Virus record (IMG/VR): IMGVR_UViG_3300030202_000401
Span: 12,008 to 54,093 of that record
From: a virus
Direction: 5' to 3' (one strand)
Length of the DNA stretch: 42,086 nt
Position 1 is the first letter of the stretch. Each line of letters starts with the position of its first letter. Positions 18,535 to 29,533 of the stretch are shown one piece after another. The position numbers and the translations under genes are program-made. Under the pieces are notes generated by a model. The model was not told where the DNA came from, searched no databases, and worked only from the letters and a program-made list of their open reading frames with translations.

Positions 18535-21114
18535 TTACTTAGGAAGTCTGGTTCTAAATGTTTGCTTGTCTTCTATATTTTGCTCAATAATTTCAGCAAC
18601 TGCATTAGACCCCATACTTACAGTGCCGCCAGATATAATATTACCGTCTGCATCTAAAATGTTAACAATCCCGCCTGTAGCTTTTCCTTCTTTTTCAAAT
18701 ACATATTCTAAAGCCCCAGTAACAATACCATTTTCATCTAAGAACTCTAAAATAGCTCCAGGACGTCCATGTACACGGTGCATATCTAACTCCTGCTCTA
18801 CTCTATAAAGTGGGTTAGTAAACAGTACATTTAAGCCAGACTGTTCTAGGTTACTCGTAGGAACTAAGATGTCTTTACTAATTAGCTGACCATCTGCATT
18901 TTTACCTTCTACAGTAAATTGGAGAACTTGCATGCCGCCTATTGTAGTTTTTGGATACTTAATATCTGTTACTTTAGGAGTGTCGACAATCTCCATAACG
19001 TCCTTTAATGCAGCTCTAGTACCATAGCCTTCTGTATTAGCAGTTTCTTGTACTTGCCCATCGTAGTAGATCTTAAAGTTTTCAGGTAAAACCTTGCCAA
19101 CAAATGCATTTTTCATAGCAGCAGTATTTGCTCTAACCTCTGCATTTGTAGAACCTGGAGCATTGGTGCTTACCATGTCTCCTGCTATTAATTTTTCAGT
19201 TTTCTTTAGTTCTGCATTAAGAAGGTCATCTGACACCTCACGAACGTCATACATATCAGCTAGTATATCATCAACGTCTCTATCAGCAAACTGCCTATCT
19301 GCCAAATTCTCAGGGCCAAATATAGATAGAGGACCCTTTAACCCAAACCAGTTGGTTGAATATCCAAATCCTCGTACGGACTCCCATCCTGGGACAAATG
19401 TCCCATCTTCCTTGCTACCACTGTGCGCTCTTGCGTTTCTGCCACTAGCTAGCAACTTTAAATCGTCCATAGAGATTCTATATACGCCATCTTCACCGTA
19501 CCCACTTTCGTAATTAGTGTCTTTATTTGCGACTCGACCTCCCATATATGCCTTCAGTATATCCCATTGCAGCTCTTCATTACCTATTGTGTCTGGCATT
19601 ATGCCAGTTATAACATCAAAAAGCTCTTGTGCACCTGTAACTGCTCGCATGTCAGACTGCCTTTTTTCTTCACTCTCTCCTGTTACTGCAGCAGCATCTG
19701 CCATCCTTTCTTCTTGCAAATGTCTCTGAATCCTTATAGACTGAAGTTGAGATTTATATTGCTCTACTAAAGCTGGATTAGCGTTAGCAGGAATATTTGT
19801 GCCATTTAATATATCTTCTGCAGTAAGAGGACGTTCAGCGCCTAGCTGCTCATTAATAGTCTGCAGTAAACTGTCTTCTTGTAGAAGGCTTGATTCTAAG
19901 TACGCATTAATACTCTTTAGATCTGCTCCACCAGGATTGTTAATTTGAGTAACACCGCTGTCGACCATAACTTCAGGTAAATATGACTCTAGTTCATGCT
20001 TATACCTTGCCACGAACAGGTCATCATAAGTAATGTCTTCATTAGTCCATACATTTTCTCTTACATACTTAGCGTAGGCAGCTCCATACTCTCTTTCTAT
20101 TTCAGAATTCTTTACAGATTGTAACATAAACTGTTTACGAAGAGCCATCATTTCTTCAGGAGTCTCTACTCCTGTACCCTCTAGCATTTCGCTATACCTT
20201 TTTATCTGTGCTTCTAAGGCAGCAGCTTCTTCAGTTTTTCCTTCACTAATAGCTTTTTGCAGCATGCCCCTAAGTCCTCCCATATTATCTGGGTCATTTA
20301 TGTCTCCGTCTAACGCAGCAAGAAGTTGCTGTTGAATGTCTTCGTCAGTTACATTATACGTTCTAAGCGAAGCAAACTGGTTAAGAGAAGACTGCACATC
20401 AGGCCTACTTAACAGGTCTTGCATAACTACATCTATGTCTTCTTTAGGAACTATTTCCCATTCTGTGCCTCTTTTTATTGCCCATTGTCCAGGTTGACCT
20501 ATAATTTTACCATCCCTGTCGTACAGTGTCTGCGCAAGCTGCTTAGTCTCCGTACCGCCTTTACGCGCATTGTAGCCCTGCATTGCCTTATCAAACTCTG
20601 CACTAATATCTACATCTCCAACTAAGTTTACACCGTTAAAAAAACTTCCTTCATCAATACTACCATCTTCATTTGTCTGCAGACCTTTATAGTCATGCAT
20701 AGAAGCAGCTAAAGCTAACTGTGCAGTTTGATCATATATTCCACCTTCTCCAATTTTAGAGTTTTGTAGCTCTTTTAAAGCCTCTTGATATGCAGCAAAC
20801 TTCTTATAGTTCTGCTCCAAAGGAGTGTACCTAGTCTGGAAGTCTCTAGCACTTCTAGCTACATCCATACCCATTGTTTCATAGTCGCCACGAGCTGCTC
20901 TCTCCTGTAAAGCATTCCGAGTGTCATTTTCTAGCTGCATCTTTAAAGCTTGGTCTCCTTCAAAGTCAGCAACTGTCATTTGATCTACAGCACCAGCAAT
21001 AGCGTCATCCGCATTAAATGCTTGCTCAAACCTTTGACGCAGTGTCTCATTAATCTTAACACTGTTTTGGTCTCTATAAACCGTTTGATATGGGGTTAGT
21101 TGGTACCTTCTCAT
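18535..21114 (-). CDS. Probable internal virion protein, 859 residues
   Basis: Function not recognised. This is an acidic, mostly helical soluble protein without a signal peptide or clear membrane segment. Its first 30 residues (PYQTVYRDQNSVKINETLRQ) and the following helical ADFEGD...RGDYE region look like a motif I associate with other large marine phage structural proteins. The C-terminal 200 residues are more beta-rich. It lies between two large probable cargo or structural genes, overlaps the 1148-residue gene's stop as TAATG and is followed after one base by the 1861-residue gene. By position it corresponds to the cargo proteins found after the muzzle gene in crAss-like phages. A scaffold or ejection role is equally possible. 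Confidence 0.72.
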   Translation of the reverse strand: MRRYQLTPYQTVYRDQNSVKINETLRQRFEQAFNADDAIAGAVDQMTVADFEGDQALKMQLENDTRNALQERAARGDYETMGMDVARSARDFQTRYTPLEQNYKKFAAYQEALKELQNSKIGEGGIYDQTAQLALAASMHDYKGLQTNEDGSIDEGSFFNGVNLVGDVDISAEFDKAMQGYNARKGGTETKQLAQTLYDRDGKIIGQPGQWAIKRGTEWEIVPKEDIDVVMQDLLSRPDVQSSLNQFASLRTYNVTDEDIQQQLLAALDGDINDPDNMGGLRGMLQKAISEGKTEEAAALEAQIKRYSEMLEGTGVETPEEMMALRKQFMLQSVKNSEIEREYGAAYAKYVRENVWTNEDITYDDLFVARYKHELESYLPEVMVDSGVTQINNPGGADLKSINAYLESSLLQEDSLLQTINEQLGAERPLTAEDILNGTNIPANANPALVEQYKSQLQSIRIQRHLQEERMADAAAVTGESEEKRQSDMRAVTGAQELFDVITGIMPDTIGNEELQWDILKAYMGGRVANKDTNYESGYGEDGVYRISMDDLKLLASGRNARAHSGSKEDGTFVPGWESVRGFGYSTNWFGLKGPLSIFGPENLADRQFADRDVDDILADMYDVREVSDDLLNAELKKTEKLIAGDMVSTNAPGSTNAEVRANTAAMKNAFVGKVLPENFKIYYDGQVQETANTEGYGTRAALKDVMEIVDTPKVTDIKYPKTTIGGMQVLQFTVEGKNADGQLISKDILVPTSNLEQSGLNVLFTNPLYRVEQELDMHRVHGRPGAILEFLDENGIVTGALEYVFEKEGKATGGIVNILDADGNIISGGTVSMGSNAVAEIIEQNIEDKQTFRTRLPK

Positions 21115-24100
21115 TACTCTGTTTCTTCGGTTTCTGTATTACCAGTTGGTACAGGCTCGTTAATTTTAATACCAAAGATTTTAGCAATGTCTTCATTGGT
21201 ATACGGCTTACCTGTTCTTTCGTTGATTTTGCCTAGCAGCATTTGGCGTATTCTATTTCTTTCATAGACTCCAAAAGTGCCCGCAGATCTAGCTAAGGCC
21301 TGCTCTGCTTGATAGCTCATAACATCTCCAGCTAAACCAGCAGCTCCTGATGCTAACCTATCAAGTCCCATCATCTTCTGATTTTCTTCAGCAATTCTTT
21401 GTTGCTCTTTAAGCTGTGTATTAATGCTGTCTACTTGCATTCTGTTTCTAACATTTTGTATATCTGCCTGCATACCCATCTGAGCTTCAGCATTTGCAAT
21501 CTGAGTGTTAGCTTTAGCTTCTGCTGCAGCAATTTGCATATCGCCAGTTTGCTTACGTCTGTAAGCTGCCATCTTACTTATAATGTTAGCTGGCCCGCCT
21601 CCGCTAGTTTCAATAAATCTATTTAACGCTCTATTATCTGCAGCGTTAGCCATACGCTCTGCGTTATAGCTTACTCTATCTAGGTTAGGAGCTTTAATCC
21701 TACCAGGAGCCCCCATTAGTTTTTGTGCCTTTTCTTTATGTAGCATAGCGTACATAGCAGGCCCTAACTGAGCAACACCTGCTGCAATAGCTAAGTTTGG
21801 AACATCTTTATATAGTCTGTCTAAAGCTTTCTTTTCTGCTCTAGTTAGACCATCTGCTCCTTTAGTAGTTTCATTAGTGCTTATAGTGCCATCTTCTTTA
21901 GGAACTGTGCTACGCTCCATAAGAATTTTGTCATCTCTATCATTAAGAGTATTAGGGTCTCCGTCATAATCATAAGAGCCATCTGTATTTCGATTAAGAA
22001 GAGTAAGTTCACTAGCAGGAATCGTTTCTAACTTTAACATATCTTCTCCTCTTGTACTTGGCCCTGCACTGCCTGATCCTCCACCAGTGTTAGACTGATT
22101 ATTATTAGTAGGTGGAGTCTTGTCTTGTTCCTGAGACGCTTTTCCAGTAAGGAAACCTTCTTGGTCTCTACTTTCAAAATACTCTGACTCTTTATATTGA
22201 GTTCTTATAGGAGCTTGGATATTATAAAACGCAGATGCCTGCATATGTTCAACTGATCCAGGCATTGTAACTGTTCCATCTGGTAGTATGAAAGATTCCA
22301 TACCACTAGTACGAGTTCTACGAATAAGTCCTCCATATGCATTTACAGAATTTAATGCGCTATTAGGATTATCTGGGCCATATGGATCGCTTTCAGTATC
22401 GTATGGATTTACACCAGGGTTAAATCCTGCGAGTTGGAATTTTCTAGGACCTCCTGCACGCATTTCTACTGCATCAGGGTTTCTACCAGCTGCACGCTCT
22501 TGCATCTTAGCTAGTAGATTAATATCTTTTTGATTACCTCCTTTACGAAGTATGTCTTTATGTCTTTGCGCAAATGATTTTCCGCCTAGCTTTAAGTGCT
22601 GAGAGAAAAAGTAATCACGCTTACCGCCTTGTTTTTTCATATTTACTTTATCCATTGTTTCTCCTCCCTCAACCTCAGTTTGCGGATCTAAAAGTATACC
22701 GCCTTTCTCATGGCTTGCACCTTTAAACTCTACCGCATCAGATCCTGGTATAGGTTTCATCATACCTCCTGGTAGTTTTACGCCTCCCGTACCAAAGGTT
22801 TTTAAACCCCCCTGCCTATAGTCTAAACCCATTAATGGCAATTTAGCCATAGCATAATACTTATCTGCTTCTTCACTAACAGTATCTGGATCTACATTTT
22901 TATTTGTTGTTTGAATATTGCTTACAACAGCATCTTTTATTGCTCTTGCAAACTCTGCTTTACTCATGCCCATCTGTTTTCTCAGAGGTCTTAAATTCGA
23001 TACCTTTGCGCCTCTAGCAATACGAACAGCGTCCCAAAATCCAAAATTTGTGCCCTCTTTCTGATTTTCTTTTACTGTCTGATTTACATTATATTCTGTA
23101 CGATTTATCGTATTTAGTAAATTACCTCTATCCTCTAAAGACATATTTTTAAAAGCATCACTAAGTCCTGGAATACTTTTTGCTATATCTTCAATCCTTT
23201 GATTTCTTATATGTACTAATCCAGCTATTTTATTATATGCTCTATCCTTAAAGCCTGCGTTTTGGTACTTGTTTGCAATTTTTTCTACTCGTTCAGACTG
23301 CCCCTTATGCATCTTAGATGCTTTAGCTAGCTCTTTAGAAATCTTTAAAAGTCTCTTAGAACTAGTCTTTCTTTCTCCTCCCATCTTAGCCATGTCTGTC
23401 CCAAAGTCATAACCTGAATACATTCTAGACTTCATAGCTTCTTGCCTCATTCGTGCGCCAATTCTAGACTCAGCAGCTTTTTGCTTTGCTTGAGCCCTAT
23501 CTTCTGCTTTTAAGGCAGAGCCTCTTTCAACAAGACCTTTTCCTACTCCATACAGTCCTCCAGCAATTCCACCTATAAGCCCTGATATTGGAGCTAATGG
23601 TCCACCAATAGCTGCTCCTATCGTTCCCCCTACTGACGCTCCAGTTGCAGCAGAAGATAATATACCACCTGTTGCTTCTCCTACATTCCATGTAGTTGGG
23701 TCATCATCGTCTGCGACATATTTTGTTACCTCTCCTATTACTTTTGCATAAGGAGCTACAGCGCCCATAGTAGATGAAATCCCCGCTGCTGTAGAACCTG
23801 CAATACCAGCACTTCCACTTGCTCCTTCAGCTGCTGCAGCCGCTTTAGATGCTCCAGTTTGTAAAACATTACCTCCTGATACGCCAGTTACTGTTGCGTC
23901 TTGCACTGCAGTACCAGCAAACGTATCGGCAGCTGCTTGTGCTTGTATATCTTGCAACGTTGTGCCAGGCTTTAAAGACATTAGCGGTTGTCCGCTAGCG
24001 TCAGCTACTGCAACTGTTCCTCTAGGAGCAGCATCTAGACCTGGCATGTCATAAAGATTTTTACCTGTCTTAATTAAGCTAGGATCGTACTTAGATATTG

Positions 24101-24560
24101 ACGTTGCAATTTGTCCAGGAGTAAGCTGCCCAGCCTCTTCTAACATTGCATTACGCGTTTCTAAAGTATCTACAAGCTTTTCTCCACTTTTTACAACTGC
24201 TTGTTCTCCCGCAGCAATGTTCTGCTGCTGTTGCTGAAGTCTAGCTTGTGCATCATCTATGTAAGATGTGTCCTGCTGTGTCTCGATTAGCTGTCTTGCG
24301 TAATCGTCTAAAAGCTCATCACTAGATTGTTGATATACAGTAGCTGCTGTTTCTTGTTGGCCTGGAATTACATTAGGCCCGTACATAGGAGGCGCTTGTA
24401 AACCGCCTGCTAGATAGGAACGCATGCCCCCTGCTCTTTTAGGAAAGCCTGCTTTCATGTTAGCATAAGCTTTATCGCTAATAGTGCTTTTACTTTTAGA
24501 CCTAGACGTACCTGCCTTTTTTCTTTTATTTATATTATAATATAGTCCTTTCCTTGCCAT
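21114..24560 (-). CDS. Large probable virion protein with GLYY tag and glycine-zipper segment
   Basis: An 1148-residue protein, immediately after the muzzle gene (2-base gap). It starts with a short basic tag (KGLYYNINKRKKAGTSRSKS, residues 4-23) that is closely matched in the 166-residue protein encoded at 30492-30992. Residues about 290-340 are Gly/Ala rich and hydrophobic (GGTIGAAIGGPLAPISGLIGG), a glycine-zipper type stretch that could insert in a membrane. At about 580-710 is a Gly-punctuated region with VKLPGGMMKPIPGSDAVEF, GGILLDPQTEVEGGE and RDYFFSQHLKLGGKSFA, which I recall from structural proteins of Bacteroidota phages. The C-terminal 250 residues are helical and Gln/Ala rich. Likely a packaged or ejected structural protein; the exact role is unknown. 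Confidence 0.78.
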   Translation of the reverse strand: MARKGLYYNINKRKKAGTSRSKSKSTISDKAYANMKAGFPKRAGGMRSYLAGGLQAPPMYGPNVIPGQQETAATVYQQSSDELLDDYARQLIETQQDTSYIDDAQARLQQQQQNIAAGEQAVVKSGEKLVDTLETRNAMLEEAGQLTPGQIATSISKYDPSLIKTGKNLYDMPGLDAAPRGTVAVADASGQPLMSLKPGTTLQDIQAQAAADTFAGTAVQDATVTGVSGGNVLQTGASKAAAAAEGASGSAGIAGSTAAGISSTMGAVAPYAKVIGEVTKYVADDDDPTTWNVGEATGGILSSAATGASVGGTIGAAIGGPLAPISGLIGGIAGGLYGVGKGLVERGSALKAEDRAQAKQKAAESRIGARMRQEAMKSRMYSGYDFGTDMAKMGGERKTSSKRLLKISKELAKASKMHKGQSERVEKIANKYQNAGFKDRAYNKIAGLVHIRNQRIEDIAKSIPGLSDAFKNMSLEDRGNLLNTINRTEYNVNQTVKENQKEGTNFGFWDAVRIARGAKVSNLRPLRKQMGMSKAEFARAIKDAVVSNIQTTNKNVDPDTVSEEADKYYAMAKLPLMGLDYRQGGLKTFGTGGVKLPGGMMKPIPGSDAVEFKGASHEKGGILLDPQTEVEGGETMDKVNMKKQGGKRDYFFSQHLKLGGKSFAQRHKDILRKGGNQKDINLLAKMQERAAGRNPDAVEMRAGGPRKFQLAGFNPGVNPYDTESDPYGPDNPNSALNSVNAYGGLIRRTRTSGMESFILPDGTVTMPGSVEHMQASAFYNIQAPIRTQYKESEYFESRDQEGFLTGKASQEQDKTPPTNNNQSNTGGGSGSAGPSTRGEDMLKLETIPASELTLLNRNTDGSYDYDGDPNTLNDRDDKILMERSTVPKEDGTISTNETTKGADGLTRAEKKALDRLYKDVPNLAIAAGVAQLGPAMYAMLHKEKAQKLMGAPGRIKAPNLDRVSYNAERMANAADNRALNRFIETSGGGPANIISKMAAYRRKQTGDMQIAAAEAKANTQIANAEAQMGMQADIQNVRNRMQVDSINTQLKEQQRIAEENQKMMGLDRLASGAAGLAGDVMSYQAEQALARSAGTFGVYERNRIRQMLLGKINERTGKPYTNEDIAKIFGIKINEPVPTGNTETEETE

Positions 24561-24562
24561 TA

Positions 24563-27500
24563 TTACCTATAGAATTTTTTTGCAGCTACGTCCGTAGCAT
24601 ACAAATTTATTAAATTTTTATCGGAATTACTACAAATTAGTCGAATTCCTACCCATTTATCTGAAAACTTTCTCTGCGTGTTCCATGATTTATTAACATC
24701 TATAAAACTATTGTTTATAGTTTCATTCATTCCTGACACATTGAACATAGTATTTGAACTAGTTACTTGTACAGTTTCTGTTATTGTTCCTGCAACGTTT
24801 ACACCCGTTAGCCCATAGTTACTTCCACTATGCCCAGGACCGTCACCGTAATAAACAATATCTCCTGAATTAACTAAATTTGCTAAGTCTCTAAACTTAT
24901 TTATTTTCCATTCATTTCCAATACGACGTACATTCATCATATACTCAATCTCTTGTTCGTCAGATATTTGATGTGTTGTATACACATAGAAACTAGTAAA
25001 TCCTGGCCTATGCTTAAGAACTTGTCCTCTACCGTCTACTCCTCCTTGTAGTCCACTATACACATCTAATGTATAGTTAAAGCTATAGAAAACTTTGTCA
25101 TCATCTTTAGCTTTATTGTATATAAACTCAAACTCAAATGGGAATGTAGTGCCATAGAATCTACCAGGATGAAAGCCAAAGTCATTATAATCCTCAGAAA
25201 ATGTTTGCTTATGCTTCCACAAATCATAAGAGCCTTCATTTGCAGAAACAATAAAGTCATTTGTGTAACTGTAGATATAAGGAATGTAGTCATGGAAAGA
25301 TACCCAGATATTTAACTCTCCATCAAAAGATGCTGTCCACCCGTCTTTAGTAAAGTAATCTGTGTCTGTCCATAAGACAGGAAACTCTTTAATAACATAA
25401 TTACCCTGAACATCTAGTAACGGCTTATTATGTACAAATTGATTTAAAGAATCGCTCCAAACCATATTTTCATCGTTTACCGTAGTAGTGTATGCATCAA
25501 TAAATAGTTGCGTAGGCTTTAAATCTCTCTTAGTTAAAAGTATTCTGTCAAACTGCTCATCCCATGTTGCGTGAAATCCAATTCCTTGTATAGGATTGTC
25601 AAAATCATCTGGCAGCCCATACTCTACTAGAGCATATGGTATGTTATCCCTAAACCAATTTTCTAGGCCTGACTTTCCAATATCGTATATTCTGTCTTTA
25701 ACTAGCAATACTTTTTTATTTCTGTAGTCCATACAAAAATATCCATGCGGACAAACTAATGATACCCATTGAGATACAGTACCACCGTAGCCAGCCTCTG
25801 TTTGCATTAGTTCGTCTGGCGCTTGTTGAAATATGTCACCTCCGCCTACAAACGCTTCTAAACCATCTTGCAGCTGTAAAGTCTGTTTACCTTTTGTTTT
25901 AAATATACTGTCCTCAGTATGTATATACATAAGGTTGTTAAACACTACAAGCTTCCAAATGTCTCCACGATTACGTGGCATATCCTTAAACTCTAATGTT
26001 AGGAATACCCTGTAATTATCTATTAAACTAGTATCGTCTGCTTTAGCAGATCTTTGTATTCTAGTCTTAAAGATAGTAGGGTCAGCTTCTCTAAGTGGAA
26101 ATGGGATTGCAGGTTTAACATCTGCTACACCTAAGTCGTAGACAGAGTTATACTTCATATTATCAACGTCTGATAAGTCTACCTCAGCTTTTATATCAAG
26201 TACTTTTTTAGCTGGGCTGCCAGGGAAATACGAAGTATCTACACCAGTCTCATGTCTAAAGTTAATGTTTGTGCTAGATTCTGCAATTGTGTATAACAGA
26301 CATTTATGGTCTTTAGGCGAAACGCCACCAAGCTCAGGCCTGTGTGTTAATCTATAACCATGTCTGCACAAGAAAGTATCGCCTCCAAAAATTACATCAG
26401 TTTCTCCAGTCCAGGAATCTGGTGTATCACCAGTATCGCCTACAATAAAGTTATTTATATCATCTCCTAAAACTTCATACCCTGTCCACACAAGCTCTTG
26501 AGTATCAAACGATAAATACATATCTGTTTTAAATGCTTGTAGATTATGTATCTGCATTTTAACACTCTTACTAGAACTGTTATTTTCTGCAGATGCATAT
26601 GAAAATTGACTCTGCGCTCCAGGCACTTGGTGCCACGACGCTCCTTCTCCAGCTTCTCTAAAGTTGTAACTCACATTCCTATCTTCAGTATCAAAGCCTA
26701 GCATTATACATGACTCTCCGCCTAAATTATATATTCGTTTACCAAAGCCTAAAGACCTACCATCAAAAATAGCGTCTGATTGTAAATATGTTTTGCACTT
26801 TTCTCTAAGTGGAAAATGCAAATGCGGATTACCACTAGATGCTCTATCGTATTCTGTACCTAGATGCAACGATACGTGACTTCTTTTTTGCATACAAGCT
26901 TGAGTTAAATCATCGTTTACATCAGAATAAAAGTGCCCAGGCCCTCTAAAAGAAATAAATCTTACAGAATACTCATGTGTTGTATGTGTTGAAGGTACTA
27001 AACTTCTTGCTTTCTCTAGCAGATAGTGGTCGTGAAAAACTGCTTCGCTTATTTTATTTTCATATAATGTGCCAGGAGCTAAAATAAATGCTTCACGCTC
27101 CCCGTTTCCTGGCTGATCATCACATGCAGATAGTTCAGCATCATCCCATTCTTTATCTTGTTTAGTATTTTTAAGTAAGTCTTGTCCGAGTACTCTTCTA
27201 TTAGCGTGATTACGCTCTGCATAGTAAATTTTAAATCCTTGAACTTTATCAGCAATAGACTGGGGTATTTTTATATTATCAAGTTTTACACCTAAAGGTC
27301 TAACGTCGTGAGAAATAGTACCCCGTGCATTTGTTACTACTGTTTCTGTAACAGCCCATACAAAATAAGCTGCTATAATCTTATCAACATTACTATTAAC
27401 AGGGTTAGTTCCACCAATTGCTCCGTCTCCTTCTTCTTGTTCAACGTGTATACCATCATCATTAACTTCAATTATTGTAGCTCCAACGTGCCCAGTAGCA

Positions 27501-29533
27501 CTCAGACTATTGGGCCCCCTAGTCCATACAAATTGTCCTTGTTGCCCTTCATCTGGAACAGCAAAAATCCAATCGTTGTCATCTTGAAAGTTTTCGTAAC
27601 CTTGTGACGCAGTCATCCAGTCATCACTTGGATTTCCTATTTCAGTTATAACACCATCTGGCCCTGCAACGTACTGGTCGCTAAATGGCATAATAACAAC
27701 CGGAGGGCTTTCACTGCCTGCCTCTTCTCCCCAAGCATCGTTATTTTCAGAAGGGCTTTCACCACAAGCAAAGTAATAAACATTAGTTACTGTTTCTGTT
27801 TGGATAGCATAAAGATTTACATTGTCTCCAGCAATAGAAGACCTTTCATCGTTCCAATTTGTAGGCATACGATGGTGCCTAACAGGCTGTCCTCTTAAAT
27901 CTCCAATTTGTGTTGCTCCATCATATACAAGATAGTCTTCAGTATTAGGATATACTTCATTTTTGTTTTGCCAAAAATTCATATCCTTAGCCCCGTTTAT
28001 CTTTGACATGTCATAAAAATGAAACAGCTGTCCTGACTCATTTGTTATATCTAGTAGCTTGTTATCTTGCACCGGACTAGTTTCAGAGTATCCTTCACTA
28101 GGTTCAGTGTTTTCCATTTCATTAGAAAACGTACTTCCTAACTTTCCAATGTCACGTGTGTCTATCCCTGTAAGCTGTGCACGTCCTGGAATGTGATATG
28201 CATACGACATAGATCCATCATTAAGAATAAACGCTATGTAAAATGCATATACTTCGTCTCTAGTATATCCTCTTTTATTGTCTGTACTAGATGCTAAGTT
28301 ATTTATATCTCTAAACCCCTGCTCTTTTGTTATACCAGGATCTGGATGTTCGTCTAAATACCCATACATTAAATTGTCCATACTTAGCTCGTATGGATCA
28401 AATGGATCTAAAGTTTCTACACGGCTAGAAAGTCCTATTGCATTAGCGTATCTTTGGTAGCCTACATCTTTAGTACCTGAAAGATTCCCTAAATACAATA
28501 CACTATCAAGCTGAGCAAGTGTTTTTGCTGTTTCATAAGAAACAGTATCTACAATTACTTCTTCTACTGATTTAGATTCATAGCCTTCAAGCATAGAAAA
28601 TGTTATAGTAGTAGTAGTGTCAGAAATATCTATGTCATTAAGCTTATATGCAAATTCTGCTTCTTCTGAAATCCTAACTACTACTACAGGACGTAAGTAT
28701 TCGTAATCTCTATTAAGATTACTAACGTTCCATACAATAGATTTACCAGTTTGTGAATCAGCAGGGCACCCGTCATACCTTTCAATAGGCCTAACAGCCT
28801 CGTCATCTTCTACAACAGGCACACCTAAAGAGTATGATACAAAGTTTGTCTGCGTAAAGTTTTCATCTACATATGCTAGAAACAAAAAGTAAGTTCCTGA
28901 CTTTAATGCGCCTCCATTAGCAATAGACCCAAACTCAATTCTAGGAACTGGCCCAGCGTGCGGAAACAAGTTTAGTCTATCTATGTAATTAGTATTATTG
29001 CTAAGAAATTCTGGATGCTTATTGTATAGTATAGTGTAGAAAAAAGGATTGCTTTCACTTTGAAAAGATAACTGCCTAGTAACATTTAATGTCCTTGGAA
29101 AATTGTAGTTATCTGTCCAGTAAATTATAAGATTTTGATCTGCATCTAACTTATATGTACCTTCAATAGGATAGTCTTTATTAAATTTTAAATCAAAATC
29201 ATTACCGCCTGGCGCAGCACCTGCTTCAGTTTGCAAAACAATAGTAGCTACTCCATTATCTATAACTGTAATACGAGACTGTCCTGGTACTTCAAGTCCG
29301 TCCTGAGGTTGAGTTACAGTAGTTGAAAACACAATAATACGACCATCGGTAATTTCAATAGTACCAAGGATAATATGACCGTCTCCTATACTAACGTGTG
29401 TAGAATTACCATGTTCATTTACTACTGCACCTACGCGCTTACTTAGGATTGCATTTTTTGCATACCTGTAAGTGCCCTCAGGTTGATCTATTGGACCTGT
29501 GTCTTTATTTAAGCCTTGTACGTATTTAGCCAT
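24563..29533 (-). CDS. Tail muzzle / tail-stabilization protein, crAss-like
   Basis: At 1656 residues and almost wholly beta-rich, this is the large protein that forms the distal tail (muzzle; P22 gp10-like stabilization protein) in crAss-like phages. The start AKYVQGLNKDTGPIDQPEGT followed by YRYAKNAIL is the conserved beginning of this family as I remember it. The C-terminal KWVGIRLICSNSD...INLY with a final KKFYR also fits. There is no signal peptide or membrane segment. The start overlaps the stop of the 319-residue connector gene as TAATG, the standard ring-then-muzzle order, and the probable cargo genes follow. The middle contains many aromatic residues in short strands, consistent with propeller-like domains, but I cannot place domain borders. 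Confidence 0.82.
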   Translation of the reverse strand: MAKYVQGLNKDTGPIDQPEGTYRYAKNAILSKRVGAVVNEHGNSTHVSIGDGHIILGTIEITDGRIIVFSTTVTQPQDGLEVPGQSRITVIDNGVATIVLQTEAGAAPGGNDFDLKFNKDYPIEGTYKLDADQNLIIYWTDNYNFPRTLNVTRQLSFQSESNPFFYTILYNKHPEFLSNNTNYIDRLNLFPHAGPVPRIEFGSIANGGALKSGTYFLFLAYVDENFTQTNFVSYSLGVPVVEDDEAVRPIERYDGCPADSQTGKSIVWNVSNLNRDYEYLRPVVVVRISEEAEFAYKLNDIDISDTTTTITFSMLEGYESKSVEEVIVDTVSYETAKTLAQLDSVLYLGNLSGTKDVGYQRYANAIGLSSRVETLDPFDPYELSMDNLMYGYLDEHPDPGITKEQGFRDINNLASSTDNKRGYTRDEVYAFYIAFILNDGSMSYAYHIPGRAQLTGIDTRDIGKLGSTFSNEMENTEPSEGYSETSPVQDNKLLDITNESGQLFHFYDMSKINGAKDMNFWQNKNEVYPNTEDYLVYDGATQIGDLRGQPVRHHRMPTNWNDERSSIAGDNVNLYAIQTETVTNVYYFACGESPSENNDAWGEEAGSESPPVVIMPFSDQYVAGPDGVITEIGNPSDDWMTASQGYENFQDDNDWIFAVPDEGQQGQFVWTRGPNSLSATGHVGATIIEVNDDGIHVEQEEGDGAIGGTNPVNSNVDKIIAAYFVWAVTETVVTNARGTISHDVRPLGVKLDNIKIPQSIADKVQGFKIYYAERNHANRRVLGQDLLKNTKQDKEWDDAELSACDDQPGNGEREAFILAPGTLYENKISEAVFHDHYLLEKARSLVPSTHTTHEYSVRFISFRGPGHFYSDVNDDLTQACMQKRSHVSLHLGTEYDRASSGNPHLHFPLREKCKTYLQSDAIFDGRSLGFGKRIYNLGGESCIMLGFDTEDRNVSYNFREAGEGASWHQVPGAQSQFSYASAENNSSSKSVKMQIHNLQAFKTDMYLSFDTQELVWTGYEVLGDDINNFIVGDTGDTPDSWTGETDVIFGGDTFLCRHGYRLTHRPELGGVSPKDHKCLLYTIAESSTNINFRHETGVDTSYFPGSPAKKVLDIKAEVDLSDVDNMKYNSVYDLGVADVKPAIPFPLREADPTIFKTRIQRSAKADDTSLIDNYRVFLTLEFKDMPRNRGDIWKLVVFNNLMYIHTEDSIFKTKGKQTLQLQDGLEAFVGGGDIFQQAPDELMQTEAGYGGTVSQWVSLVCPHGYFCMDYRNKKVLLVKDRIYDIGKSGLENWFRDNIPYALVEYGLPDDFDNPIQGIGFHATWDEQFDRILLTKRDLKPTQLFIDAYTTTVNDENMVWSDSLNQFVHNKPLLDVQGNYVIKEFPVLWTDTDYFTKDGWTASFDGELNIWVSFHDYIPYIYSYTNDFIVSANEGSYDLWKHKQTFSEDYNDFGFHPGRFYGTTFPFEFEFIYNKAKDDDKVFYSFNYTLDVYSGLQGGVDGRGQVLKHRPGFTSFYVYTTHQISDEQEIEYMMNVRRIGNEWKINKFRDLANLVNSGDIVYYGDGPGHSGSNYGLTGVNVAGTITETVQVTSSNTMFNVSGMNETINNSFIDVNKSWNTQRKFSDKWVGIRLICSNSDKNLINLYATDVAAKKFYR

